A DNA stretch of 64,000 nucleotides from the NCBI RefSeq assembly GCF_002159175.1, contig NZ_NFGZ01000012.1, forward strand, positions 33,318-97,317. Reading direction: 5' to 3'. The position numbers and the translations under genes are program-made. Positions 1 to 8,449 of the stretch are shown here, in pieces (the stretch's first letter is position 1; each line of letters begins with the position of its first letter). The DNA comes from Flavonifractor sp. An92 (GTDB taxonomy: Bacteria; Bacillota; Clostridia; Oscillospirales; Oscillospiraceae). The notes below the pieces were generated by a model. It was not told where the DNA came from and made no database searches. It saw only the letters and a program-made list of their open reading frames with translations.

Positions 1-1
1 C

Positions 2-535
2 ATCCTCACCCTGCCCATCAGCTCCGCCGCTATCTGCGCCGCCCTCAACCTGGTGGGCCTGGCCGGCGGCGCGGCGGTGGCCGGGTGCTGTGCCCAGATG
101 GTGGGCTTCGCCGTATGTACCTATCGCGAGAACAAGCTCAACGGCCTCTCCTCCATCGGTCTGGGCACCTCCATGCTGCTGGTGTCCAACCTGCTGAAAA
201 AGCCGGTGCTGTGGGCGCCCCCCACCATCGCCGCCGCCATCACCGGCCCCATCGCCACCTGCCTCTTCCATCTCCAGATGAACGGCACACCCATCTCCTC
301 CGGCATGGGCACCTGCGGCCTGGTGGGCCCCATCGGGGTGGTCACCGGCTGGTTCGCCCCCTCTGAGGCGGCTACCGCCGCGGGCCTCACCGCCCTCTCC
401 CCCACCGCCATGGACTGGCTGGGGCTGATTCTGGTCTGCTTTGTGCTGCCGGCGGTGCTGAGCTGGGCTATCTCCGAGTTTATGCGCAAGCGGGGCATCA
501 TTGAACCGGGCGACTACAAATTGAATTTGGAATAA
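2..535 (+). CDS. PTS EIIC-like membrane protein, PfoR/COG3641 type (5' end missing)
   Basis: The reading frame is open from the first bases of the window and ends at TAA 533-535, so only the last 177 codons are present. The visible part is almost entirely hydrophobic and glycine/alanine rich, with about four membrane segments and a short charged cytoplasmic tail (MRKRGIIEPGDYKLNLE). This pattern, including the GPIGVVTGW stretch, resembles the PTS_EIIC_2 / PfoR family of sugar-permease-like integral membrane proteins. The substrate is unknown. A second, divergent member of the same broad family lies at 32111-33145. The family call rests on recalled similarity and hydropathy read by eye. Confidence 0.6.
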   Translation: MLTLPISSAAICAALNLVGLAGGAAVAGCCAQMVGFAVCTYRENKLNGLSSIGLGTSMLLVSNLLKKPVLWAPPTIAAAITGPIATCLFHLQMNGTPISSGMGTCGLVGPIGVVTGWFAPSEAATAAGLTALSPTAMDWLGLILVCFVLPAVLSWAISEFMRKRGIIEPGDYKLNLE

Positions 536-578
536 GTTCTGCTCCAACCGGGCAAGCTGGCGGTGGGAGGTGGACCTG

Positions 579-782
579 ATGAGTGAAGTCAACGCCGACG
601 GGACGCTGCTGAACCCGGAGGACTTTTTCCTCCACCTGGCCCGCCGCAGGGCCAATGCCAGCGCCGCCGCCGTCTCCCTGCACACCGGCACCATGAGCCG
701 CACCGTCCACGCCGCCAACGGCGTGCCCGCCGGACAGGTGGGCGGCGCGCCCCACATGCCCGTCCCCCATTCCACATCCTGA
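579..782 (+). CDS. small hypothetical protein (67 aa)
   Basis: A 67-codon frame starts at ATG 579, preceded by GGGAGG at 565-570 with 8 nt spacing; an in-frame GTG at 570 overlaps that site and is less likely. It begins 43 bp after the upstream membrane protein gene and ends just before a strong hairpin, which fits a small co-transcribed gene. The product is hydrophilic at the N-terminus (MSEVNADGTLLNPEDFF) and Ala/His/Pro rich towards the end, with no signal peptide or membrane segment. I do not recognise a family, and it could be a chance frame in GC-rich DNA. Confidence 0.4.
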   Translation: MSEVNADGTLLNPEDFFLHLARRRANASAAAVSLHTGTMSRTVHAANGVPAGQVGGAPHMPVPHSTS

Positions 783-790
783 GAGACAGT

Positions 791-826
791 GCCCCCCGCT
801 CCGGTCTTCCGGTCATAGCGGGGGGC
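791..826 (+). terminator. hairpin terminator after the first two genes
   Basis: GCCCCCCGCT at 791-800 pairs with AGCGGGGGGC at 817-826, and an inner CCGG-TCTT-CCGG extends the hairpin. There is no clear T-run, so termination is inferred from stability and from its place between transcription units. Confidence 0.5.
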
Positions 827-875
827 GCTGGCGCATATACCTGCCATGAAGTACTTACATAGGAGCGTGGCGGAT

Positions 876-1505
876 ATGCAAACAGGTTGGAATGAAAACA
901 AAGCGATTCTTCGCGGCACTGTGGCGGCGGCCCCGGCGCCCTCCCACGAAAACCACGGGGTCTGGTACGACGCCTTCCCGCTGACGGTGCAGCGCCTGTC
1001 CGGCGCGGAGGACCGGGTGAATGTGATCCTGGCCCACAACATGGCCCAGAAGCTGGACCTTGAGCCGGGTCGGGAGGTGGCCATCGAGGGGGAGGTGCGC
1101 TCCTTCAACAACAAGAGCGGCCGGGGCAGCCGCCTGGTGATCACCCTCTATGCCCGCACCATCTGCCCCTGGGACGGACCCCACGGCAACGAGCTGGTGC
1201 TCTCCGGGGCGCTGTGCAAGCGCCCGGTGTACCGCCGCACCCCCATGGGCCGGGAGATCTGCGATCTGCTGTTGGCGGTGAACCGGCGCTACGGCCGCGC
1301 GGACTATTTGCCCTGCATCGCCTGGGGGGCCCTGGCCCGGCAGTGCGCCGAGCTGGATGTAGGGGACGCGGTGCGGCTGGAAGGGCGATTCCAGAGCCGC
1401 AGCTACACCAAGGTGGAGCAGGGAGAGAGTACCCAGCGCACCGCCTACGAGATCTCGGTCATGCGCCTGGAGGTGCTGGACTCGGCGGTGTCCCTGCCGG
1501 GTTGA
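876..1505 (+). CDS. single-stranded DNA-binding-like protein (two OB folds)
   Basis: The 209-residue product looks like two OB-fold modules in tandem. Residues about 1-95 include NKAILRGTV, a FPLTVQRLSG strand and VAIEGEVRSFNN. Residues about 100-200 start with NELVLSGALCKRPVYR and continue through DYLPCIAWGALARQ and VRLEGRFQSR. These strand patterns are typical of SSB and related clostridial proteins, although the acidic SSB C-terminal tip (DDIPF-like) is missing, so it is more likely an accessory ssDNA-binding paralogue than the main SSB. ATG 876 is chosen because AGGAG at 861-865 lies 10 nt upstream; GTG 867 and ATG 846 are in frame but less well placed. Confidence 0.55.
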   Translation: MQTGWNENKAILRGTVAAAPAPSHENHGVWYDAFPLTVQRLSGAEDRVNVILAHNMAQKLDLEPGREVAIEGEVRSFNNKSGRGSRLVITLYARTICPWDGPHGNELVLSGALCKRPVYRRTPMGREICDLLLAVNRRYGRADYLPCIAWGALARQCAELDVGDAVRLEGRFQSRSYTKVEQGESTQRTAYEISVMRLEVLDSAVSLPG

Positions 1506-1974
1506 TGGGCCCTCGCTGGGCGGGCTGCCAGCCTGGCTCAGGCCGCCTGCTCGGCGGGAGCACCGCTTTCTTTGCAAAGAAAGCGGTGGGAAAGAAAGCC
1601 CAGAGGGGGGATACCCCCCTCTGGACTCCCCCAAGGCGCATCCCGGCTTTCATTCTGCTGCGGCGGTATTTCCTCAGCTTGGCGTGGCCAATTCTGGGCT
1701 TCCCGCCTATCCGGAAAGCGTTGTACCCCGGCAATATGGGGCGGCCCCATAAAAGGCCGCCCTTTTGGAGGGGAGTGGAGAGGGGAACGAGAAGTTCCCC
1801 TCTCCTTCTTTTCTTTCCCCGGTTTCTTTTCGAGAAAAGAAATCGGGCGCTGTCCGCGCAGGACACCCGTGTGGCGAGCACAAATATGGCTTATTCCCAA
1901 AAAATATGCTATACTTTTCCCGAGGCAACCCCGTACTGAACACAAAAACAGAGACATAGAAGGAGGTTGTACCC
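1506..1974. repeat. hairpin-rich intergenic block (five inverted repeats)
   Basis: This 469-bp gap holds no convincing gene. It contains a perfect 28-bp palindrome at 1561-1588, an AGAGGGGG/CCCCCTCT hairpin at about 1601-1622, GGGCGGCC/GGCCGCCC at 1738-1762, a perfect 12-bp stem GGAGAGGGGAAC with a 5-nt loop at 1777-1805, and TTTCTTTT/AAAAGAAA at 1823-1842. The density and the purine/pyrimidine-biased arms suggest a MITE-like or REP-like element rather than one terminator. The right end carries the promoter and leader of the lipoprotein gene. Confidence 0.6.
1907..1915 (+). promoter_or_regulatory. extended -10 promoter for the lipoprotein gene
   Basis: TGC-TATACT at 1907-1915 is a good extended -10 box in AT-rich sequence about 60 bp upstream of the start codon. 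The -35 region is weak. Confidence 0.5.
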
Positions 1975-2358
1975 ATGAAAAGACTCCCGATCCTCTTATG
2001 CCTGCTGATCTGTCTCCTCCCGCTGGCGTCCTGCGGCTCCTCCAAACAGGAGCTCCTGCATCTGGGAATCAATGCGGTCATCACGGAGATCGATGCGTCC
2101 GGTCAGGCCATCACGGTGCGGGATGCGGACAGAAGCGGTCCTCTGGGCGAACAGTGCCGGATCGACTGTGCCGACATCGATCTCATCTACTGCAATTATG
2201 AGACGGGCGACGTCAAAACGATCTCCTTCGAAGAGCTGCAAGTGGAGGATGACGTGATCCTGAGCATCCGTGATTCGGACCTGAAGGCGTTTCAGGAAGC
2301 GGGCTCAAATGAGCTGAAAATCGAGCAGCTGCAGCTGGGGACGCAGCGCCTGAATTGA
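1975..2358 (+). CDS. small secreted lipoprotein of unknown function
   Basis: The 127-residue product begins MKRLPILLCLLICLLPLASC, a type II signal peptide with lipobox LASC, so Cys20 would be lipidated and the protein anchored outside the membrane. The mature part (INAVITEIDASGQAITVRDADRSG and following) looks like a small beta-rich OB-type domain. AGGAGG precedes the ATG at proper spacing, and an extended -10 promoter lies upstream. It stands alone and ends at a strong terminator shared with the convergent EF-G-like gene. The function is not recognisable. Confidence 0.75.
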   Translation: MKRLPILLCLLICLLPLASCGSSKQELLHLGINAVITEIDASGQAITVRDADRSGPLGEQCRIDCADIDLIYCNYETGDVKTISFEELQVEDDVILSIRDSDLKAFQEAGSNELKIEQLQLGTQRLN

Positions 2359-2362
2359 ACGT

Positions 2363-2406
2363 AAAAAAACGGCTGGGGACAACTTTTGTTGTCCCCAGCC
2401 GTTTGA
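2363..2406. terminator. bidirectional terminator between convergent genes
   Basis: A perfect 17-bp stem (AAACGGCTGGGGACAAC at 2367-2383 with its complement at 2388-2404) and a TTTT loop is flanked by A-rich sequence on the left and T-rich sequence on the right. It can therefore serve both the lipoprotein gene and the EF-G-like gene. Confidence 0.85.
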
Positions 2407-2422
2407 TTGTTTGTGGAAAAGC

Positions 2423-4492
2423 TTACTCCTCCATCGCCTTAGCAGCCTCGATGGCCTTCTGCTGGACCATGGGGGGCGCCTCCTCGTAGCGGACGAAGTG
2501 GAAGGTGAAGGAGCCGCGGCTCTGGGTCATGGAGCGCAGGTCGATGGCATAGGTCATCATCTCGGCCATGGGCACCTCGGCCTCCACGATCTGGTTGCCC
2601 TTGCCGTCGGGGTTCATGCCCATCACACGGCCGCGGCGCTTGTTCAGGTCGCCGATGATGTCGCCCATGTAGCTGTCGGGAATGGTGACCTTCAGCTCGC
2701 CGATGGGCTCCAGCAGCACGGGGCTGGCATCGGGCAGACCGGCCTTGTAGGCCAGCTGAGCGGCGGTCTTAAAGGCCATTTCGGAGGAGTCCACCGGGTG
2801 GTAGGAGCCATCGAACAGGGTGGCCTTCAGGTTGACCACGGGATAACCGGCCAGCACGCCGTGCTGCACGGCCTCCCGCAGGCCCTTCTCCACGGCGGGG
2901 AAGTAGTTCTTGGGCACCGCGCCGCCGAACACTTCCTCGCAGAACTCCAGCTCCTCGCTCTCGCCGGGCTCGAAGCGGATCTTGACGTCGCCGAACTGGC
3001 CGTGGCCACCGGACTGCTTCTTATGGCGGCCCTGGACCTCCACCTTCTTGCGGATCTTCTCGCGGTAGGCCACGCGGGGGATGGACAGCTCCACCTCCAC
3101 GCCGAAGCGGCTCTTCAGCTTGGACACCAGCACGTCGGTCTGCATGTCGCCGGTGCCGGAGAGGACCATCTGGCGGGTCTCAGCGTTGTTGACCCAGTTG
3201 AAGGTCAGATCCTCTTCGTTCAGGCGGGTGAGGCCACCGGCCACCTTGTCCTCCTGGCCCTTGGTCTTGGGGGCGATGGCCACCGAGTAGCAGGGCTCGG
3301 GGAAGGGCATGGACGCCAGCTTGACCACCTTACGGGGATCGCAGATGGTGTCGCCGGTCTTGAAGGAGTCCATCTTGGACACGGCGCCGATGTCGCCGCA
3401 GCCCAGCTCCTTGACTTCCTCGGCCTTCTTGCCCTTCATGATGTACAGGCGGCCCAGCTTCTCGGTCTCGCCGGTGCGGGCGTTGACCACCTGCATATCG
3501 GGCTTCAGGTTGCCCGAGAGGACCTTCAGATAGGAGTACTTGCCGTACTGGTCGGACACGGTCTTCCACACCAGGGCGCAGGGCAGAGCGCCAGGAGAGG
3601 TGACGAACTCGTCCACTTCGCCGGCGTCGTTCTCGCCCATGAGGGGCTGGCCCTCCAGGGGAGAGGGGAGCAGCTCCACGATGGTGTCCAGCAGCATACG
3701 GGTGCCCAGGCCGGACAGCGCCGAGCCGCAGACCACGGGGAACAGGGACAGGTCCCGCACGCCCTGGCGCAGGCCCTGGATCATCTCGGCGTAGGTGAAG
3801 TCCTCGCCGGAGAAGTACTTGTCCATGAACTCCTCGCTGGTCTCAGCCACGGACTCCTTCAGGGCGTCGTACAGCTCGTCCAGCACGGGGAGCTTGTCCT
3901 CGGGCACATCGATCTCGATGCGCTCGCCCTTGGGGCCGGCCTTGAAGGCGCGCTTGTGAAGCACGTCGATGAAGCCGATGACCTTCTTGTTCTCGTCCCA
4001 GATGGGGGCGGCCACGGGGGCGATGTTCTTGCCGAAGCGCTCACGCAGGGTGGCGAAGGCGGCGTTGTAATCGGAGTTCTCCTCGTCAGTCTTGGAGATG
4101 TACAGGATGCGGGGCAGACTGCGGCTGTCGCAGTACTCCCAGGCCTTCTCGGCGCCCACGCTCATGCCCGCCTTGGCGGAGCAGACGATAATGGCGGCGT
4201 CGCACACATAGAGGGCCTGGATCACCTCGCCGGCGAAGTCGAAATAGCCCGGAGTGTCCAGAACATTGATCTTACAGCCGTTATACTCCACAGGAGCCAC
4301 AGCGGTGGAGATGGAAATCTTGCGCCGGATCTCCTCGGGATCATAATCGCAAACGGTGTTGCCATCCACGGGAGAACCCAGCCGGATGGTACCGCCGGTC
4401 AGATACAGCATGCTCTCTGCCAGGGAGGTCTTTCCGTTGCCGCCGTGTCCCAGCAGGCAGATGTTGCGGATGTTTTGCGCGGAATAGCTCAT
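2423..4492 (-). CDS. elongation factor G-like GTPase (EF-G paralogue)
   Basis: The 689-residue protein has the full EF-G layout: a GTPase domain with P-loop GHGGNGKT (residues 16-23), switch II DTPGYFDF (79-86) and a G4-like SKTD, then domains II-V with the EF-G C-terminal block ending in LRSMTQSRGSFTFHF. The P-loop differs from canonical AHIDAGKT, and the switch II His of DTPGH is Tyr83. These traits fit the EF-G-like/EF-G2 family (PRK12740 type) rather than the housekeeping translocase, so the exact role is uncertain. The start is ATG 4492 (MSYSAQN) with AAGGAG just upstream; a longer frame to 4567 lies within the promoter region. Confidence 0.88.
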   Translation of the reverse strand: MSYSAQNIRNICLLGHGGNGKTSLAESMLYLTGGTIRLGSPVDGNTVCDYDPEEIRRKISISTAVAPVEYNGCKINVLDTPGYFDFAGEVIQALYVCDAAIIVCSAKAGMSVGAEKAWEYCDSRSLPRILYISKTDEENSDYNAAFATLRERFGKNIAPVAAPIWDENKKVIGFIDVLHKRAFKAGPKGERIEIDVPEDKLPVLDELYDALKESVAETSEEFMDKYFSGEDFTYAEMIQGLRQGVRDLSLFPVVCGSALSGLGTRMLLDTIVELLPSPLEGQPLMGENDAGEVDEFVTSPGALPCALVWKTVSDQYGKYSYLKVLSGNLKPDMQVVNARTGETEKLGRLYIMKGKKAEEVKELGCGDIGAVSKMDSFKTGDTICDPRKVVKLASMPFPEPCYSVAIAPKTKGQEDKVAGGLTRLNEEDLTFNWVNNAETRQMVLSGTGDMQTDVLVSKLKSRFGVEVELSIPRVAYREKIRKKVEVQGRHKKQSGGHGQFGDVKIRFEPGESEELEFCEEVFGGAVPKNYFPAVEKGLREAVQHGVLAGYPVVNLKATLFDGSYHPVDSSEMAFKTAAQLAYKAGLPDASPVLLEPIGELKVTIPDSYMGDIIGDLNKRRGRVMGMNPDGKGNQIVEAEVPMAEMMTYAIDLRSMTQSRGSFTFHFVRYEEAPPMVQQKAIEAAKAMEE

Positions 4493-4565
4493 GTGTTTCC
4501 TCTCCTTACGTTTATGAGATCGGGCCAGCAATGCGCCCGGAAGGTAAGCACGACTGACATTAGTC

Positions 4566-4594
4566 ATTATAGCTCAAACAAGCGGCCCTGGCAA
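4566..4594 (-). promoter_or_regulatory. sigma-A promoter for the EF-G-like gene
   Basis: On the minus strand TTGCCA (4594-4589), a 17-nt spacer and TATAAT (4571-4566) form a near-consensus promoter about 70 nt upstream of the chosen start. Confidence 0.75.
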
Positions 4595-4646
4595 CTGATA
4601 TTTTAGAAAAAGAGTCCAATGCCAGCCGCGGCAACGCCTTGAACGG

Positions 4647-4680
4647 AAAAAAGGACCTGTGGATCATGTCCACAGGTCCC
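4647..4680 (-). terminator. terminator of the dusB-sigma-anti-sigma operon
   Basis: GGACCTGTGGA (4653-4663) pairs with TCCACAGGTCC (4669-4679). On the minus strand the hairpin is followed by TTTTTT (4652-4647), a classical intrinsic terminator right after the anti-sigma stop codon. Confidence 0.85.
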
Positions 4681-4695
4681 GTTCTCCTGGCGGAT

Positions 4696-5856
4696 TTAGT
4701 TGTGAATAGTGTCGAAATAGTCCTGCTGGGCCTGATCGTAGGCGGCCTTGGCCTCCTCCCATCCGGCATCCCCCGGCGCGAGGCCCTTCAGCAGGCTCTC
4801 ATCCCGGCAGGTCAGCAGCTCGCTGCCGTCCAGAGACAGGGCGTAGAAGTTGACCGTCTCGGTGAGGGTGCTGTCGGAAAAGGTCCGGTCCAGCCGGAAG
4901 GTGTAGTACGCCTTGTTGTCCGAGAGGCCGGTGTCCTCCAGGACCAGCGCACTGTCCTCCTCTGTGGCCAGCACACCGCTCTCCGGGTCGGCGTCCGGGT
5001 AGGTCTCGCCCAGCTCCTCAAAGACCCGCTGATAGGCCTCATCCGCAGTGAGGGTATCGGGCGTCTCGTTCGCGGTCTGATAGGGTATTCCCGCCGGAGC
5101 CGTGTCCAGCGTGTTGGGGTTGTCCCGGGACTGCTGGGGCGTGGAACGCGGAGGCTGGGTGGACTGGACCGCCGTATTGGGGTCGCTCTCACTGTCGCCG
5201 GCAGGCGCGCCGCTGCCCGCAAAGGCATTGCTGCCGCCGCCGGAGGAGGGAGCGGTACCGCTCGCCCCGGCAGACGGGGCGGTGCTGCCGCCCTGGTTCC
5301 CGCTGTCATTGGAGACCGGCGTATCACCGTCGGAGACGGCGGTGTCGCCGCTGGTGGGCGCGGATTTTTCCGGCGGCTGGGTGGCGGCGGGCTCAGCCGC
5401 GCCGGTCGCCGCATCCGACTCGGGCAGCGCGGCGTCCGCGTTGCCCGCGCCGCCGGATAGGGCGGCGCTGTTCTCGGGGGCGGCGGCGGTGCTGGTGCCG
5501 CTGCCGAAGCGCACGGCCAGCTGGTCCAGGCCCAGGGTGCCGACCCCCAGCAGGACCACCGCGAACACGGCGGCGGTGGCGGCCCACTGCTTCCAGGGGC
5601 GGCGGGCGGCGCGGACGGCGGACAGGTCCACCACCTTCTCCTCCCGCACCCGGTCCATCACGGACTGGGTGAAGTCCGGGGGCACGGGGGCGTTCAGGGT
5701 GGGCAGGGTTCTCTCCATCTCTTGAAAATCAGCCAGAAGGGCCCGGCAGTCGGCACAGCCGGCCAGATGTTCGTCCAGCGCCGCCCGGTCCTCGGGGGAC
5801 AGCGGGCCGTCCAGGCTCTCGCTGATGAGCTCCAGAGCCTGATCGCAGGAAATCAT
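4696..5856 (-). CDS. zinc-finger anti-sigma factor (RsiW-like), membrane-anchored
   Basis: The 386-residue protein begins with a zinc-binding anti-sigma domain: Cys4 and the H-x3-C-x2-C motif His30, Cys34, Cys37. One transmembrane helix follows at about 88-110 (WAATAAVFAVVLLGVGTLGL). The next 170 residues are a low-complexity Ser/Ala/Gly/Pro/Thr linker, and the end is a compact domain (about 285-386). The gene follows an ECF sigma gene on the same strand by 42 bp, the usual sigma/anti-sigma pairing, so it should hold that sigma factor at the membrane until an envelope signal releases it. The linker is unusually long; the external domain is not recognised. Confidence 0.82.
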   Translation of the reverse strand: MISCDQALELISESLDGPLSPEDRAALDEHLAGCADCRALLADFQEMERTLPTLNAPVPPDFTQSVMDRVREEKVVDLSAVRAARRPWKQWAATAAVFAVVLLGVGTLGLDQLAVRFGSGTSTAAAPENSAALSGGAGNADAALPESDAATGAAEPAATQPPEKSAPTSGDTAVSDGDTPVSNDSGNQGGSTAPSAGASGTAPSSGGGSNAFAGSGAPAGDSESDPNTAVQSTQPPRSTPQQSRDNPNTLDTAPAGIPYQTANETPDTLTADEAYQRVFEELGETYPDADPESGVLATEEDSALVLEDTGLSDNKAYYTFRLDRTFSDSTLTETVNFYALSLDGSELLTCRDESLLKGLAPGDAGWEEAKAAYDQAQQDYFDTIHN

Positions 5857-5898
5857 GGGCAGGCCCTCCTTTCGTTTGGAATGTGGGTATTTCTTACC

Positions 5899-6498
5899 CT
5901 AGCTTGTAGACGCATCGCCGGGCGAAAAGTTCCCGTTGGCCACGAGATATTTTCGCAGGGCCAGCCGGGCCCGGGCGATGCGGGACTTGACCGTTCCCTC
6001 CTCCAGACCCAGGAGGGCGCCGATCTCGGCGTAGGAGAGGCCGTCCAGCTCCCGCAGGACCAGCACCTTCCGGTGCTCCTCCGAGAGGGATTTCAGGCCG
6101 TCCCGCAGGGCCTGGCGCACCTCGCTGCGCTGGGCCTCCGCCTCGGGGGAGTAGCGCAGGTCGGGCAGCTCCACCTGCCGCTCCTCGTCGTCATCGTCCA
6201 GGGAGACCGTCATGGACATGCCCCCGCCCCGCCGTTTCTCCCGGCGGAGGAAGTCGATGCAGGCGTTGGAGGTCAGGCGGTAGAGCCAGGTGGCGAAGGA
6301 GCTGCCGCCCTGGAATTTGCTCAAACCCCGCCAGGCGTTGAGAAAGGCCTCCTGGGCCAGCTCCGCCGCGTCGTCGGGGTTGCCGGTCATGCGCAGGGCC
6401 AGGTTGTAGATGCGGCTCTGATTCTGCTCCACCAGGGCGGCGAAGGCCTCCTCGTCCCCCTTCTGGGCCCGCCGGACCAGCTCCGATTCGGTTGTCAT
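5899..6498 (-). CDS. ECF RNA polymerase sigma factor (SigW-like)
   Basis: The 199-residue protein has sigma region 2 (ARRVQKGD-like start, [54 protein letters not shown]) and region 4 ([45 protein letters not shown]), separated by an acidic linker. This is the standard ECF architecture and length. It lies 36 bp downstream of dusB and just upstream of its presumed anti-sigma factor. Target genes cannot be read from the window; an envelope-stress role is inferred from the partner. Confidence 0.9.
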   Translation of the reverse strand: MTTESELVRRAQKGDEEAFAALVEQNQSRIYNLALRMTGNPDDAAELAQEAFLNAWRGLSKFQGGSSFATWLYRLTSNACIDFLRREKRRGGGMSMTVSLDDDDEERQVELPDLRYSPEAEAQRSEVRQALRDGLKSLSEEHRKVLVLRELDGLSYAEIGALLGLEEGTVKSRIARARLALRKYLVANGNFSPGDASTS

Positions 6499-6534
6499 GC
6501 CTTCACCGTCCTCTCTTTATTCCCGGAATGGGGC

Positions 6535-7506
6535 TTATTTCAGGTCCCGCTTGATGCCCGCGGTGATGCGGTAGATGTCCTCCATGGTGGAGATGGAGGA
6601 GATGAGCTGCTTATAGTAGCCTGCGTAGGGAACGCCCTTTAAATACCAGGCGTAGTGCCGCCGGGCCTCCAGACAGGCGATCTTCTCGCCCTTGTGGGCG
6701 GCATTGATCTCAAACTGCCGCACGGCGGTGTCGCACCGCTGGGCCAGGGGCGGAATGGGCGGGATCTCCTCCCCGGCCAGGGCGGCGGCGCACTGCTGCA
6801 AGAGCCAGGGGTTTCCAAACACACCCCGGCCCACCATGGCCATGTCCGCGCCGGTGTAGCGCAGGATGCGCACCGCCGCCTCGGGGGAAAAGACGTCCCC
6901 GTTGGCGATGACCGGCACCGACACCGCCTCTTTCACGGCGCGGATGTAGTCCCAGTTGGCCTGTCCGGCGTACATCTGGGTGCGGGTGCGGCCGTGGACC
7001 GCCACGGCGGAGGCCCCCGCCTGCTCCATCATCTGGGCAAACTCCACGCAGTTGATGGAGCCCTTATCCCAGCCCAGGCGGAATTTCACGGTGACGGGCC
7101 GTCCGCCCGCCCCCCGGACCACCGCCTCCACCACCTTGGCGGCCAGCTCGGGGGTGCGCATGAGGCCGGAGCCGTCCCCGCTCTGGGCCACCTTGGGCAC
7201 GGGACAGCCCATGTTGATGTCGATGACCTCCGCGCCGGAGACCTCGGCGGCGATGCCGGCGGCCTGCTCCATGCAGGCCGGGTCGCTGCCGAAGATCTGG
7301 GCGGCGGCGGGGTGCTCGTCCTCCCCCAGCTTCAGGAGAGGGATGGATTTTTTATCCTGGTAGCAGAGAGCCTTGGCGCTCACCATCTCGGTGATGGTGT
7401 AGCAGCCGCTCAGCTCCCGGCAGACCGTGCGGAAGCCCAGATCGGTGACCCCTGCCATGGGGGCCAGCACGATGCGGGAGGGAATGGTAACGCTGCCGAT
7501 ATTCAA
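6535..7506 (-). CDS. dusB: tRNA-dihydrouridine synthase
   Basis: The 323-residue flavoprotein reduces uridine to dihydrouridine in the tRNA D-loop. The FMN-barrel start is VLAPMAGVTDLGFR, the catalytic cysteine is Cys101 in INMGCPVPK, and VKFRLGW, VHGRTR, VIANGDV and MVGRG complete the Dus pattern, closest to DusB. The start codon is TTG 7506, with GAGG 8 nt upstream and a good promoter 40 nt further up. The gene leads an operon with the ECF sigma and anti-sigma genes, an association that may be only positional. Confidence 0.92.
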   Translation of the reverse strand: MNIGSVTIPSRIVLAPMAGVTDLGFRTVCRELSGCYTITEMVSAKALCYQDKKSIPLLKLGEDEHPAAAQIFGSDPACMEQAAGIAAEVSGAEVIDINMGCPVPKVAQSGDGSGLMRTPELAAKVVEAVVRGAGGRPVTVKFRLGWDKGSINCVEFAQMMEQAGASAVAVHGRTRTQMYAGQANWDYIRAVKEAVSVPVIANGDVFSPEAAVRILRYTGADMAMVGRGVFGNPWLLQQCAAALAGEEIPPIPPLAQRCDTAVRQFEINAAHKGEKIACLEARRHYAWYLKGVPYAGYYKQLISSISTMEDIYRITAGIKRDLK

Positions 7507-7542
7507 AGTGATTCCTCGCTTATCTCCGATTTCGTACCCTAT

Positions 7543-7571
7543 ATCATACCATACCGTTCCCGGGGGGACAA
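7543..7571 (-). promoter_or_regulatory. promoter of the dusB operon
   Basis: On the minus strand TTGTCC (7571-7566), a 17-nt spacer and TATGAT (7548-7543) form a sigma-A-type promoter upstream of the TTG start of dusB. Confidence 0.65.
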
Positions 7572-7573
7572 GC

Positions 7574-7617
7574 CGAAAAAGCGGGGCGGAGGGCCGTTTT
7601 TGGTCCTCCGCCCCGCC
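7574..7617 (-). terminator. terminator of the sigma/DUF4179 fusion gene
   Basis: GCGGGGCGGAGG (7581-7592) pairs with CCTCCGCCCCGC (7605-7616). On the minus strand it is followed by TTTTT (7580-7576). Confidence 0.8.
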
Positions 7618-7621
7618 TGTT

Positions 7622-8449
7622 TCAGGACTGGGGAAGGGTGAGTTTCGTCTCGCCGTACTGGATGCAGTCCACCTGGCTCAGGTCCAGGGGGGCGTCAAAC
7701 ACCTCACAGGTGTCATAGGTGTGGACAAAGGTGTCTTTGACCGAGCTCTCGTCAAAGCGGGAGTCCCGCTTGCCCGGGTTCCGGACGATGGTCTCCTTGG
7801 GCCAGAACACCGTGCCGTCCTTCAGGACGATCCGGAGGTCCCCCAGCGCGGCCCCGATGACGCTGTTTTCCTCCAGCGTGGTGGACCAGAGGCAGGACAG
7901 GCTCAGGGGCGAGAGGGTCAGTTCCTCCAGACGGTTGGTGAAGCCGTAGGTACTGTTGGTGAAGGTGGCCCCCAGGGTGTCCACCTCCACCACCTGGCTC
8001 TCAAAATACAGGCCGATGTCAAAGGTAAATTCCCCGGTAAAGACGGGGGTATACTCCTTGTCCGGCGACTGCACCCAGAGGACGTGGATGGTGAGAGGCT
8101 TCGAGATCTCGTCCCGCTCCACTTCCTCGGCGGGGCCGCCGGGGGCGGCCACTTCCAGGGCCTCCTCCAGGGGCAGGTCCAGCCCGGCAGTCCGCAGGCG
8201 GTTACGGGCCTTGTTCCGGGCCACCGCCCCCAGCCAGGCCTTCACCTTGCCGGGGCGCAAGTCGGCGGCGTGGTCCCAGGCCGCCACGAACACGTCGGCG
8301 GCCACCTCCTCCCCGTCCTCCCGTGGCAGAGCGTGGCCGGTGATGTTCCACACCACCGCCGAGACATAGGGCAGATACCGGTCCATGAGCGCCTCCAGCG
8401 CCGCCCCGTCGCCCTGCCTCAGGCGGCGGAGCATGGTCCCTTCTTCCAA
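7622..8449 (-). pseudogene. ECF sigma region 2 fused in frame to an anti-sigma (DUF4179-like) C-terminus
   Basis: Residues 1-114 are the front of an ECF sigma factor (region 2: LEALMDRYLPYVSAVVWNI, EEVAADVFVAAWDHA, VKAWLGAVARNKARNRL, then the acidic linker). Residues about 116-275 are a beta-rich domain like the extracellular end of DUF4179-type anti-sigma proteins. Sigma region 4 and the anti-sigma N-terminus with its membrane helix are absent, so the product could neither read a -35 box nor be anchored normally. The simplest reading is an in-frame deletion joining two adjacent genes near 8104. The start is TTG 8449 after AAGGAGG. A functional chimera is possible because the frame is intact and has its own terminator. 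Confidence 0.6.

Noticed and set aside
8102..8111. Palindrome CGAGATCTCG at the sigma/anti-sigma junction as a recombination site
   Set aside because: A single 10-bp palindrome in GC-rich DNA is common by chance; kept only as a remark.
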